Source of the DNA: Saprospiraceae bacterium
GTDB taxonomy: Bacteria; Bacteroidota; Bacteroidia; Chitinophagales; Saprospiraceae
Assembly (NCBI GenBank): GCA_020629715.1
Contig: JAHDCU010000002.1
Span: 1-64,000, forward strand
Reading direction: 5' to 3'
Length of the DNA: 64,000 nucleotides
Both the position numbers and the translations under genes were made by a program. Shown here piece after piece: positions 52,153 to 61,519 of the stretch; the first letter of the stretch is position 1; every line of letters starts with the position of its first letter. A model generated the notes under the pieces. That model worked only from the letters and a program-made list of their open reading frames with translations. It made no database searches and was not told the origin of the DNA.

Positions 52153-52905
52153 ATGAATAGATTAAAAATAGCAGCTGGAAACTGGAAGATGAACACCACT
52201 CTTGAAGAGGCGGTACAATTAGCCAGAGAATATAAAAATGGATCGAAGGCTGACGACGTAATTAGTATTCTTGGCGTACCATTTCCGTTTATGCATGCCG
52301 TTATTGAAGAGTTGCAAGGCACAGATATACAAGTTGCGGCTCAGAATTGTTCTGAGCATGACAATGGAGCTTTCACAGGCGAGACTAGTGTAAGTATGAT
52401 AAAATCACTCGGTGCTCAATACATCATTATCGGACACTCGGAGCGTAGAGAATATTTTAATGAAAGTGATGCTCTACTTGCAGAAAAGCTAAATAAATGT
52501 TTAGCTGCGGGACTTACACCTATATTTTGCTGTGGTGAACCATTAGAGATAAGAAAAGCAGGTACTCATGTCGAGTATGTAAAAAGCCAGCTTAAGAATG
52601 CACTTTCTAACTTAAGTACCCCTGATCTTGAAAAGCTAATCATTGCATATGAGCCGATATGGGCAATAGGAACTGGAGAAACTGCTACCCCCCAGCAAGC
52701 ACAAGATATGCATAAGGCACTTAGAGAATATTTAGAAGAACTTTTCTCTATTGAAATCGCTTCACATATACCTATTCTTTATGGAGGAAGTGTAAAACCA
52801 GCCAATGCTAAAGAATTATTTGCTTGTAATGATGTTGACGGTGGTCTTGTCGGTGGAGCTAGCTTGAAGGCAGATAGTTTTCTAGCTATCAACAACAGTT
52901 TCTAG
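52153..52905 (+). CDS. tpiA: Triosephosphate isomerase
   Basis: This 250-residue glycolytic enzyme has the active-site Lys in AAGNWKMNTTLEEA, the catalytic His in IIIGHSERREYFNES, the catalytic Glu in IAYEPIWAIGTGETATP and the phosphate loop ILYGGSVKPANAKEL. The length is standard and all catalytic residues are present. It is encoded 7 nt after a TonB receptor, an uncommon neighbour. Expression may be driven by the receptor promoter at 50147. Confidence 0.98.
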   Translation: MNRLKIAAGNWKMNTTLEEAVQLAREYKNGSKADDVISILGVPFPFMHAVIEELQGTDIQVAAQNCSEHDNGAFTGETSVSMIKSLGAQYIIIGHSERREYFNESDALLAEKLNKCLAAGLTPIFCCGEPLEIRKAGTHVEYVKSQLKNALSNLSTPDLEKLIIAYEPIWAIGTGETATPQQAQDMHKALREYLEELFSIEIASHIPILYGGSVKPANAKELFACNDVDGGLVGGASLKADSFLAINNSF

Positions 52906-52911
52906 TCAATC

Positions 52912-54531
52912 TTATTGATTATCATTCAAGATCATATCAGCTGCCTTTTCAGCTATCATATATACCGGTGCATTGGTATTACCCGTGACAATAGTGGGCA
53001 TTATAGAAGCATCAACGACTCTAAGACCAGGGACTCCTCGTACTCGTAATTGATGATCTACTACAGCAAGATCATCATTACCCATCTTACAAGTACCCAC
53101 TGGATGATATACAGTTTCTACCGTTTTTAAAATATGGTTAATCAGATTTTCTTCAGACGTATCATTGAATGGAAGTCCGTATGATTTCGTTATTTTCTTG
53201 AAGGGTGCTTGTTTGATAATCTGCATAGCCAGCTTCACTCCTTTGAGAAGACTATACAGATCCTCTTTGTTTTCTAAAAAATTGGGTTGTACAACAGGAG
53301 CATCTTCTGGGTTGGATGATCTAATCGTCACATGACCTCGACTCTTCGGATGTAATAAGGTTGGCAAAATTGTAAACCCGTCTACATGTGGAACTGTATT
53401 TTGATCATACATGTCATATTCATAAGTGCTGCCGACCCAAGTAGGAGAGAAGTGCAATTGAAAATTTGGTGCTTCTCCCAAATTTTCAATATTTAAGAAG
53501 GCCATAGCCTCCAGCAAGGTTGTACTTAGTGGGCCTTTTTTGGTTGCAAAGTATTGTATTGCAGCGATTAGCTGTCTATACCATGGTAAGTAATGATTGA
53601 TCCCTCCTTGTATAGTAGACTCTGCACCAACAGGACAAAACAGATGATCTTGCAAATTCTGGCCTACACCAGGAAGATTGAATTTACAATCAATATTATG
53701 CTTACTGAGCACATCATAATCTCCAATACCAGAAAGTAGAAGTACTTGTGGAGATTGAAAAGATCCGGCAGAGAGAATAACTTCCTTATGTGCGATTGCA
53801 TTAAGTTTTTGTCCTTTTCTGATGTATTCAACTCCTTTTACATTGGATTCTTTTAGGACGATTCGCGACACTTTCGCGCTAGTTATTGCGGTAAGATTTT
53901 TACGGTGCAATATAGGTTTTAGAAACGCATTTGCCGCACTTGCTCGTTTACCCTTCGATATGGTACATTGGGTGAGACTAGCACCTTTCTGTACGGCACC
54001 ATTGTAATCTTGATTTTCAAATATACCAACCGCCTCACATGATTTTATAAAAGCGTCAGCAAACTTGGATTTGAATCTCATAGGAAATGTTACATCTAGC
54101 TCACCTGAAATACCATGATAGTCTTGATCCAAAAATTCGTATTGTTGATTATTTTCTGACTTTATGAAATAGGGCAGTACCTCATCATAGCTCCAGCCTA
54201 CATTCCCTAATTTTGACCACAGATTGTAGTCTGCCTTGTTACCTCGGACGTATGCCATGGCATTAACAGAACTACAACCGCCTAAAGTCTTACCGCGAGG
54301 AAGATAAATCTCTCGATTGAGAATATGTTTTTGAGGCTCTGTTTTAAAATTCCAGTTGATCTCACTATGGTTCAGTTTTGCATATGCTCCTGGTATGTGG
54401 ATATGCATATTTTTATCAGGAGATCCTGCTTCCAACAATAAGACCTTGTGATGACTATTCTCAGAAAGGCGATTAGCTAATAAACAACCTGCTGATCCTG
54501 CTCCGATAATTATATAATCATACTCATTCAT
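52912..54531 (-). CDS. GMC-family FAD oxidoreductase (choline dehydrogenase-like)
   Basis: This 539-residue flavoenzyme has the FAD motif IIIGAGSAGCLLANRLSE at the N-terminus, GGCSSVNAMAYVRGNKADY (GMC signature 1), GVEYIRKGQK and SAGSFQSPQVLLLSGIGD (signature 2), and a C-terminal active-site region with VYHPVGTCKMG and DASIMPTIVTGNTNAPVYMI. Full length is 530-560 in this family. It oxidises an alcohol group. Choline is a common substrate in relatives, but other alcohols are equally possible without genomic context. Confidence 0.95.
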   Translation of the reverse strand: MNEYDYIIIGAGSAGCLLANRLSENSHHKVLLLEAGSPDKNMHIHIPGAYAKLNHSEINWNFKTEPQKHILNREIYLPRGKTLGGCSSVNAMAYVRGNKADYNLWSKLGNVGWSYDEVLPYFIKSENNQQYEFLDQDYHGISGELDVTFPMRFKSKFADAFIKSCEAVGIFENQDYNGAVQKGASLTQCTISKGKRASAANAFLKPILHRKNLTAITSAKVSRIVLKESNVKGVEYIRKGQKLNAIAHKEVILSAGSFQSPQVLLLSGIGDYDVLSKHNIDCKFNLPGVGQNLQDHLFCPVGAESTIQGGINHYLPWYRQLIAAIQYFATKKGPLSTTLLEAMAFLNIENLGEAPNFQLHFSPTWVGSTYEYDMYDQNTVPHVDGFTILPTLLHPKSRGHVTIRSSNPEDAPVVQPNFLENKEDLYSLLKGVKLAMQIIKQAPFKKITKSYGLPFNDTSEENLINHILKTVETVYHPVGTCKMGNDDLAVVDHQLRVRGVPGLRVVDASIMPTIVTGNTNAPVYMIAEKAADMILNDNQ

Positions 54532-54599
54532 AGTTCAATGCAGCACTCTTGACGGCTACAATATACAATAATCAGAGTATAGACATGACAGTCTTTAGT

Positions 54600-56972
54600 C
54601 TAATCAACTACGATGATCTTCTTTGAGTCTATTATCTTATTGCGATCTGAAATTATCAAATTATAAATAGCAGAAGGTAAATAACTTAGATCTAATTGAA
54701 CATCCGACTGTCCACTATCTGATTGGTATACGTAAACCAATTTTCCAAGATTATCATAGATCTCAAAATAATGATTGTTTGATGTTGAAAGATCTTTACA
54801 TTGCAATAACCCTTTAGTTGGGTTAGGAAAGAATTCCAAAGAAACTGCAATATTCAAATCATCGCTATCAGATAAACTCGCATCATTACTCATATCGAAG
54901 GTTGGTGTTCGATACTCAAAATCGCCCGTTCCATTCGGAAAACGTGCATAGCCAACATCATCTATTTGTTCTCCAAAATCTACACGATCTTCTATTTCTT
55001 CATTAGTATTCACGAGTAGAAGACTCTCTCCATTATTACTGAGTTTGAAATTGGAATGTATTTCAGTATCAGTAGTTTGGCTTGGATCATCATCTGCCCA
55101 AATAATAAGATATTCTCCGGCTCCTATCATCGTACCAGCTGGAAATTGCCATTTCAAAATATCAGACTCATCATCTGACATATAATATCCTGTCAAGTCT
55201 ATATTCTGTTCGCCGGTATTATAGAGTTCTATCCAATCTTCATATTTATCTTCTCCATCTACCGCAGTTGTCTCGTTATCTGCCATAATTTCATTGATGA
55301 CTATATCTCCAGAGACGATAGGTGCTTGAGATACTTGATAGATATATACTTCATGCTCAGCACCAGAAGGAAAATAACTTGCCGTACCAAATGCATCATC
55401 TTTAATAGCCTCTATGTAATACCTAACCAAAGTATTGGCGGCATATCCTGGTATATCTGCTGTATAAGTGCCATTTCCAATATCATTCATACTAACTCGA
55501 TCAAAGGCACCATCAGTACCTGCAGCAAAGTATAATTTTAGAGCAGATGCATTTTCAAAAACCTCTACAGTAATCGTAGCAGGCTCATATGGGCTAGGTG
55601 GGGTAGACATCCCATTTTCAGAACTATAGCTAATGCTACTCAAACTAATACCAGTCCTGTTTACCTCATTGTCATTGTTGATGACTTGATGTCTATTGCT
55701 GATAAAGTCTTTAAGATCATCAACACCATTTACAAATTCATTATAACTGTAGATCTTTTTAGGATCATCTTGTATCCGTTGATCAAGGATATCTGCAAAT
55801 TCATCAATCCGTGCATGTACTTGATCAATTACATAATGTTCACTAAGTATGGTACGTACGTGGGCAAGATATCGCTGACGGATCTCTGGATTTTGAAGCA
55901 TTCTATTGAGCAAGGGAAATCTACTATCATTTTCATTATAAAAAATATCCCAATTGACATGCTCGTTAACCATCACGGAGTTACCATCAACTTCCATATT
56001 CATCATTCTATCTGTCGCATGATCCCAGTATACATAATAGTCCATACCGCCCTTATAGATATAGCTATCATCATCAGAGAAGATAGTCTCTTGTGCTAAT
56101 ATCCAAAGTGAACGATCGATATCAAATATTGGATTTAGGGCTTCGTAAAGATCATTGATTGGAGTTGTATTTAGAACTTCAGTAAGTTCAATTAAATCCT
56201 GCCATGGATCTTCTTTACTCGTCTTTTTTAGAGTATAATCTTCATTATAATCAGTGCTATCTATACCATTGTAATTTAGGGTAGAGCTGCCTGTACCAAA
56301 AGGATCACCACCGCCAGGTCCTCCGCCACCAGGTCCGCCACCTGATACATCGTCAGGTGCTACTGCTCTCCATCTAGTACCATCATTGTCACCAAACCAT
56401 TCTTTGATGTACGTACCTTCTATTTGTTGAATATTATTATATGGTCCCCAATATTGACCATTGATATAAAGATCAATAAATGCCCCCTTAAGTGAAGGTG
56501 TAAAAGATCTACATATGTCATAATATAATACTTCTCTCATGCTAGAAAAATCTTCAAATGCACAATTGAAATTCAAATTATCATAGCCAAGTAAATTTTG
56601 GTCTTTGAGTTCATCTATTTCAACTTTAAAAGATTTCTTTTCACTGTTATTTCTAAAATCCGAAGTCTGTCCTTTGATTCCAATCATGACCGAATCAAGT
56701 ACTATCTCGTCATTCAATGTAATCGTTCCCATAAGGCTTTCTCCTGGTTGTGAATTGGGCCCCATACCCATGCCATCCATGATACGAAACCAATCAGGAT
56801 TATTTATTGTGAGTTCGATCTTATTGACAATACTAGGATCATAAAATCCTTCCGTTGGATTACCACCGTGGACGAGGCGATTATCATTGGTTATTCTTAC
56901 TTCTAGAGGTAGATCTATTTGTCCTATTAGCAAGAGTGGAAAAAATAAAATGAGAGACAAAAGATTTTTCAT
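54600..56972 (-). CDS. Secreted CotH-like protein with lamin-tail and T9SS sorting domains
   Basis: This 790-residue protein has a signal peptide (MKNLLSLILFFPLLLIG). The CotH kinase-like domain at about 30-430 shows KKSFKVEIDELKDQNLLGYD, SMREVLYYDICRSF and AFIDLYINGQYWGPYNNIQQ. A Gly/Pro-rich insert (SGGGPGGGGPGGGDPFGTG) sits near residue 215. The position of the catalytic DLD-like motif holds NMEVDGNSVM. A beta domain follows, then a lamin-tail domain (VINEIMADNETTAVDG, EDWIELYNTGEQNIDLTGYY), and a type A T9SS sorting domain (LEFFPNPTKGLLQCKD, IYDNLGKLVYVYQ). It is predicted to be on the cell surface; the target is unknown. Confidence 0.92.
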   Translation of the reverse strand: MKNLLSLILFFPLLLIGQIDLPLEVRITNDNRLVHGGNPTEGFYDPSIVNKIELTINNPDWFRIMDGMGMGPNSQPGESLMGTITLNDEIVLDSVMIGIKGQTSDFRNNSEKKSFKVEIDELKDQNLLGYDNLNFNCAFEDFSSMREVLYYDICRSFTPSLKGAFIDLYINGQYWGPYNNIQQIEGTYIKEWFGDNDGTRWRAVAPDDVSGGGPGGGGPGGGDPFGTGSSTLNYNGIDSTDYNEDYTLKKTSKEDPWQDLIELTEVLNTTPINDLYEALNPIFDIDRSLWILAQETIFSDDDSYIYKGGMDYYVYWDHATDRMMNMEVDGNSVMVNEHVNWDIFYNENDSRFPLLNRMLQNPEIRQRYLAHVRTILSEHYVIDQVHARIDEFADILDQRIQDDPKKIYSYNEFVNGVDDLKDFISNRHQVINNDNEVNRTGISLSSISYSSENGMSTPPSPYEPATITVEVFENASALKLYFAAGTDGAFDRVSMNDIGNGTYTADIPGYAANTLVRYYIEAIKDDAFGTASYFPSGAEHEVYIYQVSQAPIVSGDIVINEIMADNETTAVDGEDKYEDWIELYNTGEQNIDLTGYYMSDDESDILKWQFPAGTMIGAGEYLIIWADDDPSQTTDTEIHSNFKLSNNGESLLLVNTNEEIEDRVDFGEQIDDVGYARFPNGTGDFEYRTPTFDMSNDASLSDSDDLNIAVSLEFFPNPTKGLLQCKDLSTSNNHYFEIYDNLGKLVYVYQSDSGQSDVQLDLSYLPSAIYNLIISDRNKIIDSKKIIVVD

Positions 56973-57090
56973 ACAGGACTATTCAGTTCAATTTTTTTGA
57001 CGATAAAGTGAGGACAATCCTCCGAACGGCACAAAGAATTACTTCATCTAATCGATGACTAAAGATTTAAATATATATTTATCAATTGAT

Positions 57091-57672
57091 TTATCTCTTG
57101 ATCTTACTCAACCACTCAGCAGAAATACCCATATACTCTGCTATATATTTTGAAGGAATCTTTTCAATGATTTGTGGATATTCAGCAATAAGGTATTGAT
57201 AAAACTCCTTGTGGCTTTTTACCGTACTTTTTACTCTAAAATGATTTTCCAGAAGTAGTGTATCGACTAGCTTTTTATTGTAGAAATATGAAAACACAGG
57301 ATCTTCTTTATTAAACTTTTCTAAGTCTTTACGATTACATTTTAGCACCTCTATTCTAGACACAGATTGTATTTCTCTTAAAGTCTTGGCTCCTGTAAAA
57401 TAACTATCCATACAAGTCATGAATGGCTGAAAGGTATCCAAATGAAAATTGACAGTACGTTCTACACCTTCTGCATCTTCATCCATATACTTGACGATGA
57501 ATGCTCCTTTGAGTATGATAAATAAATCTGTACATTTTGAACCTCGCTCCACGAGTACTTCGTTGCTCCTGAGTTTATGGAATGATCCTACCTCAATAAG
57601 TACATCCAACACATGATCATTGGAATATACTTCTTCCATGATAGAATGCCTAAGTCGTGTCTTTAGCTCCAT
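57091..57672 (-). CDS. Crp/Fnr-family transcriptional regulator
   Basis: This 193-residue protein has an N-terminal cyclic-nucleotide-binding-fold domain (LRSNEVLVERGSKCTDLFII, LKGAFIVKYMDEDAEGVER) and a short C-terminal helix-turn-helix (IPSKYIAEYMGISAEWLSKI). This is the usual size of the small Crp/Fnr regulators of Bacteroidota. The Arg that contacts cAMP in true Crp is not evident, so the ligand is unknown. It lies downstream of prpC on the same strand, separated by a 236-nt gap full of palindromes, one of which is a good operator candidate. Confidence 0.92.
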   Translation of the reverse strand: MELKTRLRHSIMEEVYSNDHVLDVLIEVGSFHKLRSNEVLVERGSKCTDLFIILKGAFIVKYMDEDAEGVERTVNFHLDTFQPFMTCMDSYFTGAKTLREIQSVSRIEVLKCNRKDLEKFNKEDPVFSYFYNKKLVDTLLLENHFRVKSTVKSHKEFYQYLIAEYPQIIEKIPSKYIAEYMGISAEWLSKIKR

Positions 57673-57728
57673 AGTTGATCGTCTTGTAGGCTAAAGGTAA
57701 GCAATGATATTTACATGTTTAAACCCAA

Positions 57729-57758
57729 GTTATTCATTTGAAATTTCAAATGAATAAC
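57729..57758. promoter_or_regulatory. Perfect 30-bp palindrome upstream of the crp-like gene
   Basis: GTTATTCATTTGAAA (57729-57743) is followed at once by its exact reverse complement TTTCAAATGAATAAC (57744-57758). It lies 57 nt before the start of the Crp/Fnr-like gene. Its core TTTGAAATTTCAAA resembles the symmetric sites of that family, so autoregulation is plausible. Confidence 0.7.
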
Positions 57759-57808
57759 AGACGATTAAATTATAGGCAATTATGACTAAAAAGATAAAAC
57801 TAATTTGG

Positions 57809-57906
57809 TGAAATTCAATGTCTGGATCAACCTATGACGAAATCATTGAAATTCAATGATTTCGTATGCCCCAAGGGCGATTTATGCAGTGCTATTGCAT
57901 AAATCG
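57809..57906. repeat. Strong hairpin cluster after prpC
   Basis: ACGAAATCATTGAA and TTCAATGATTTCGT (57837-57865) form a 14-bp stem around one A. CGATTTATGCA (57878-57888) and TGCATAAATCG (57896-57906) form an 11-bp stem right after the prpC stop, and GCCC/GGGC (57868-57878) lies between. TGAAATTCAATG occurs at 57809-57820 and again at 57847-57858. None has a T tail on either strand. Confidence 0.65.
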
Positions 57907-57908
57907 GG

Positions 57909-59021
57909 TTAAATTTCCCTTAACTCATGACCGACATATTCAGAAAGCGGTCTTATGATTCTATTATTTGCTCTTTGTTCCATGACATGGGCTGCCCATC
58001 CAGAGATCCGACTGATCACGAAGATTGGTGTAAAGAGATCGATAGGAAACCCCATCATATAATATGCAGGTCCCGCAGGAAAGTCTAAGTTTGGATGAAT
58101 CCCTTTGGCATCAACCATAGTTTTCTCGAGGATGTCAGAGATTTTCGCCCAGTCCTTCTGTCCTGTTAATTCCGCAACGTCGTGCATAGCTTTTTTCATA
58201 GCAGGTACTCGAGAGTCTCCCTTGCGATATACTCGATGACCGAATCCCATAACTTTAGCTTTCTTAGCCAATTTGACTTCCATCCATGCCTTAGCTTGAT
58301 CTGGAGATCCTACTTCTTGTAGCATATACATCACTTGCTCATTGGCACCACCGTGTAGAGGGCCTTTTAGAGCTCCAACACCTCCAGCTATAGCACTATA
58401 CATATCGGAGGTTGTACTTGTGATCACTCGAGTAGTGAAAGTAGACGCATTGAAACTATGCTCAGCATATAATATCAAGGAAACATCAAATGCCTTGACA
58501 ATTCCATCTGCAGGTACTTCTCCAAAACACATATTGAAGAAATTAGCCGCTCTTGATAAACTCGCATCTGGAGCAATGAAATCTTCTCCAATACTATGGC
58601 GATATCCCGCTGCAATAATCGTAGGAATAGCCGCATACATTCTCAGAAACTTATCATAATTGGTATCATGATCATCATCCCAGAGGCGTTTATCTTCCAT
58701 TCCGAGATAGCTAATAGCCGTCTGAAGAATATCCATGGGATGAGCCTTTTTCGGATATAGCTTGATACTACTGAGTAAACCATTAGATATGGTACGATAT
58801 TCCTTTTCTTTGGAAACGAAATGTGTTAGTTGATCATGCGTCGGTAACTCTCCATGCAACATGAGATATGCTACTTGATCAGAGTCACATTTTTCTACCA
58901 ATTCATCCACCAAATACCCTCTATAAATCAACTTGCTAAGCTCGGGTATAACCTTCGATATCTCCGTCGTATCGACAATGACTCCTGCTAATCCTTTTGG
59001 TGCTTTGATAGTTTCTGACAT
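57909..59021 (-). CDS. prpC: 2-methylcitrate synthase / citrate synthase family
   Basis: This 370-residue enzyme of the citrate synthase family has ALKGPLHGGANEQVM (active-site His), VMGFGHRVYRKGDSRVPAMK (second His) and NLDFPAGPAYYMMGFPIDLF (Asp-containing loop). Its length and the FNASTFTTRVITSTTSDMYS stretch agree with the short type that includes PrpC. It follows prpD and prpB in the same direction, so it most likely joins propionyl-CoA and oxaloacetate to 2-methylcitrate. It may also make citrate. The stop lies 3 nt from a strong hairpin. Confidence 0.95.
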   Translation of the reverse strand: MSETIKAPKGLAGVIVDTTEISKVIPELSKLIYRGYLVDELVEKCDSDQVAYLMLHGELPTHDQLTHFVSKEKEYRTISNGLLSSIKLYPKKAHPMDILQTAISYLGMEDKRLWDDDHDTNYDKFLRMYAAIPTIIAAGYRHSIGEDFIAPDASLSRAANFFNMCFGEVPADGIVKAFDVSLILYAEHSFNASTFTTRVITSTTSDMYSAIAGGVGALKGPLHGGANEQVMYMLQEVGSPDQAKAWMEVKLAKKAKVMGFGHRVYRKGDSRVPAMKKAMHDVAELTGQKDWAKISDILEKTMVDAKGIHPNLDFPAGPAYYMMGFPIDLFTPIFVISRISGWAAHVMEQRANNRIIRPLSEYVGHELREI

Positions 59022-59092
59022 TCTTATTTAGTTTAGAGTTTAGGGTTGAAAGTTTAGGTTCCTTGAATACTTGTAAGTATCTGCTGCTCAGT

Positions 59093-59998
59093 TTATTGAT
59101 TTTTATTCAACTGAAAATTGAAAATATCTTTATCTATTTCATTGTACTCATTGTATCTCAGTACTTCATAAAGTCTTGATCGCGTTTGCATACGGTCTAC
59201 AATGCTTTCTTGAGTACCTTTCGCTTTGATAACATCCAATCCATCTTCTACCGCTTTCATGGCAAGACGTTGAGTAGTCACTGGATAGATGACCAGATTA
59301 TATCCCAGATTAGAGAGTTGAGTAGTATCTAACAATTTAGACTTTCCAAACTCCGTCATATTGGCTAATAAAGGAACATCTACAGCATTTCTTACTGCCT
59401 CAAATTCGCTTTCATCTTTCATAGCCTCTGGGAAAATCATATCTGCACCTGCATCGACATATCTTTTGATACGTTCTATACAACTGTCCAATCCTTCCAT
59501 CGCCCTAGAGTCTGTCCTAACAATAAGCTGGAAATTAGAGTCTGTTTTGGCATTTGCAGCTGCAGTTACTTTTTTCGCCATGTCATCCGCGGATATAATG
59601 ATCTTATTATCCAAATGACCACATCGCTTGGGATTGACTTGATCTTCGAGGTGACATCCGGAGAGGCCCATGTATTCCACTTCTTTGATGGTTCTTACAA
59701 CATTCATAGGTTCTCCAAACCCAGTATCAATATCCATGATTGTTGGAAGGGCGGTGACCTTAGCAATTTGCGAGGCCATTTGAGTCACTTCGGAAAGGGT
59801 AGTCAAGCCGATATCAGCTAGACCCAAGGTATTCGACATGACACCACCAGAAACATAAACCCCATCAAAGTTCTTTTGCTCAATAGATAAAGCCACCAAG
59901 GCGTTATATGCTCCAGGAAACTGAAGTAGTTTTCCACTATCCAAAGCAGCTTTAAATGCCGCTCGTTTAGCTCTTGGTTCTTTAGAGTTTATGATCAT
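59093..59998 (-). CDS. prpB: 2-methylisocitrate lyase
   Basis: This 301-residue lyase of the isocitrate lyase/PEP mutase family splits methylisocitrate into pyruvate and succinate. It shows QFPGAYNALVALSIEQKNFD, MDIDTGFGEPMNVVRTIKE, HLEDQVNPKRCGHLDNK (the KRCGH catalytic loop) and MIFPEAMKDESEFEAVR. It is encoded between prpD and prpC and its first base overlaps the last base of prpD. The gap to prpC (71 nt) holds a GTTTAG repeat (GTTTAGAGTTTAGGG) of no known role. Confidence 0.97.
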   Translation of the reverse strand: MIINSKEPRAKRAAFKAALDSGKLLQFPGAYNALVALSIEQKNFDGVYVSGGVMSNTLGLADIGLTTLSEVTQMASQIAKVTALPTIMDIDTGFGEPMNVVRTIKEVEYMGLSGCHLEDQVNPKRCGHLDNKIIISADDMAKKVTAAANAKTDSNFQLIVRTDSRAMEGLDSCIERIKRYVDAGADMIFPEAMKDESEFEAVRNAVDVPLLANMTEFGKSKLLDTTQLSNLGYNLVIYPVTTQRLAMKAVEDGLDVIKAKGTQESIVDRMQTRSRLYEVLRYNEYNEIDKDIFNFQLNKNQ

Positions 59999-61506
59999 TA
60001 GAATATTCCTTTTGAGGTAAATTCTTCAACTTTCTCAGGTAACATTTGTACGTTCAGTTCTTTAACTTGCTCTGCAGTAAGATTAGGTAGATCACTTACC
60101 AAATTGATGAAGCGATCGCGTTCTTCTTTCGAAATCAAATTTTCTGTAAGTGTATCAAATTTCTTTACATAATGTTCTCGTTGGAATGGTCTTGCTCCTG
60201 CTGGATGCGCATTGGCAATTTTCAATTCATCTATAATCTGAGATCCGTCTTCCATGCTAATGATAATCTTTCCACCAAAAGCCTTTTTATTTGGATCTGG
60301 ATCATGATAGATTTCAGTCCATTCAGGTTTTTCTATTGTTTCTATTTTTTGCCAAAGTGCGATAGTATCTGGATGTTGTGCTTTCTCAGGCGCATATGAT
60401 TTTACATGATGCCATTCACCATCTAATAGTGCCACGGCTAGAATGTACATAATCGAGTGATCTAAAGTCTCGCGAGTTGCATATGGATCCATTTTTTGTG
60501 GATCAGCAGCACCTGTACCAATTACGTAATGCGTATGGTGACTCGTTTCAATGAGCACATTTTTCACCTTACTGAAATCAGATACTTTTTCTCGCATTCT
60601 AAATGCCAAATCAATCAATGCTTGTGATTGATACTCGGCACTGTGTTCTTTGGTATAGGTCTCTAGTATGGCTCTTTTTTCAGTTCCTAACTTTGGGAGA
60701 GGCACTTCATAAGTTGCTTGCGGTCCATCTAATATCCAAGCAATTACAGAATCTTCACCTTCATAGATTGGTGATGGACTCTTTTCTCCTCTCATGGCAC
60801 GGTCAACTGCTTCGATCGCAAGCTTAGCACCATGAGCGGGTACGTAGGCTTTCCAACTTGAGATCTCTCCTTTACGAGATTGTCTAGTGCTTACCGAAAC
60901 ATGCAAAGCTTGTTGAATAGCTTGATAGGTTTCATCAACTGATAGACCGAGTAGGGTGGCTACTCCAGCGGCTTGAGCTGGGCATAAATGCGCTACGTGA
61001 TCAATCTTATGTTTATGTAAGCATATGGCTTTTACCAAATTCACATGAATCTCGTATGAACTGATAATTCCACGAAGGAGATCAGCTCCATTTTTATCTA
61101 ATTGCTGCGCTACCGCTAATACCGCTGGTATACTATCCGCTGGATGAGAATAATCAGCTGCAAGATAAGTGTCATGATAGTCCAATTCTCTTACTGCTGT
61201 ACAGTTGGCCCAAGACGCCCACTCTGCATGGACAGTAACGGTATTGGGGAGTCCAAAAACATTCGCCCCTCCTTCTCTTTGATGACCCAGCGCCTGTGCT
61301 CTTGCATGCTGAACAGGAGTCCTATTTACACTGGCGATCGCTACTGAAGCATTGTCAATAATACGATTGATGACCATATCAATTACATCATCGCTAATGT
61401 CCGTTTTATCTTGAGCAACTTGTGCCATTTTGTAGGCAAGTTGATCTTCTTTAGCTAAATGTTCTTTCGATGGATAGACACGAAGGTTGTGCATTTCTAA
61501 GCTCAT
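59998..61506 (-). CDS. prpD: 2-methylcitrate dehydratase
   Basis: This 502-residue member of the MmgE/PrpD family dehydrates 2-methylcitrate without an Fe-S cluster. Marks are VMDVNRIIDNASVAIASVNR-like N-terminal text (IDMVINRIIDNASVAIASVN), ELDYHDTYLAADYSHPADS, HVAHLCPAQAAGVATLLGLS and DHSIMYILAVALLDGEW. It is first in the prpD-prpB-prpC operon, followed by prpB with a 1-nt overlap. An inverted repeat upstream of its start is a possible operator. No acnD or prpF is present, in line with use of PrpD. Confidence 0.96.
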   Translation of the reverse strand: MSLEMHNLRVYPSKEHLAKEDQLAYKMAQVAQDKTDISDDVIDMVINRIIDNASVAIASVNRTPVQHARAQALGHQREGGANVFGLPNTVTVHAEWASWANCTAVRELDYHDTYLAADYSHPADSIPAVLAVAQQLDKNGADLLRGIISSYEIHVNLVKAICLHKHKIDHVAHLCPAQAAGVATLLGLSVDETYQAIQQALHVSVSTRQSRKGEISSWKAYVPAHGAKLAIEAVDRAMRGEKSPSPIYEGEDSVIAWILDGPQATYEVPLPKLGTEKRAILETYTKEHSAEYQSQALIDLAFRMREKVSDFSKVKNVLIETSHHTHYVIGTGAADPQKMDPYATRETLDHSIMYILAVALLDGEWHHVKSYAPEKAQHPDTIALWQKIETIEKPEWTEIYHDPDPNKKAFGGKIIISMEDGSQIIDELKIANAHPAGARPFQREHYVKKFDTLTENLISKEERDRFINLVSDLPNLTAEQVKELNVQMLPEKVEEFTSKGIF

Positions 61507-61519
61507 GTATAGGGGTAGT

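Noticed and set aside
55686-56099. A 137-codon plus-strand frame
   Set aside because: It is antisense to the CotH-like gene and rich in Ile/Met from the reversed AT-rich codons; it has no start signal or family likeness.
59022-59092. GTTTAG repeats between prpB and prpC as a regulatory array
   Set aside because: There are only two or three imperfect copies in a 71-nt gap inside an operon; the pattern is common filler in AT-rich DNA.
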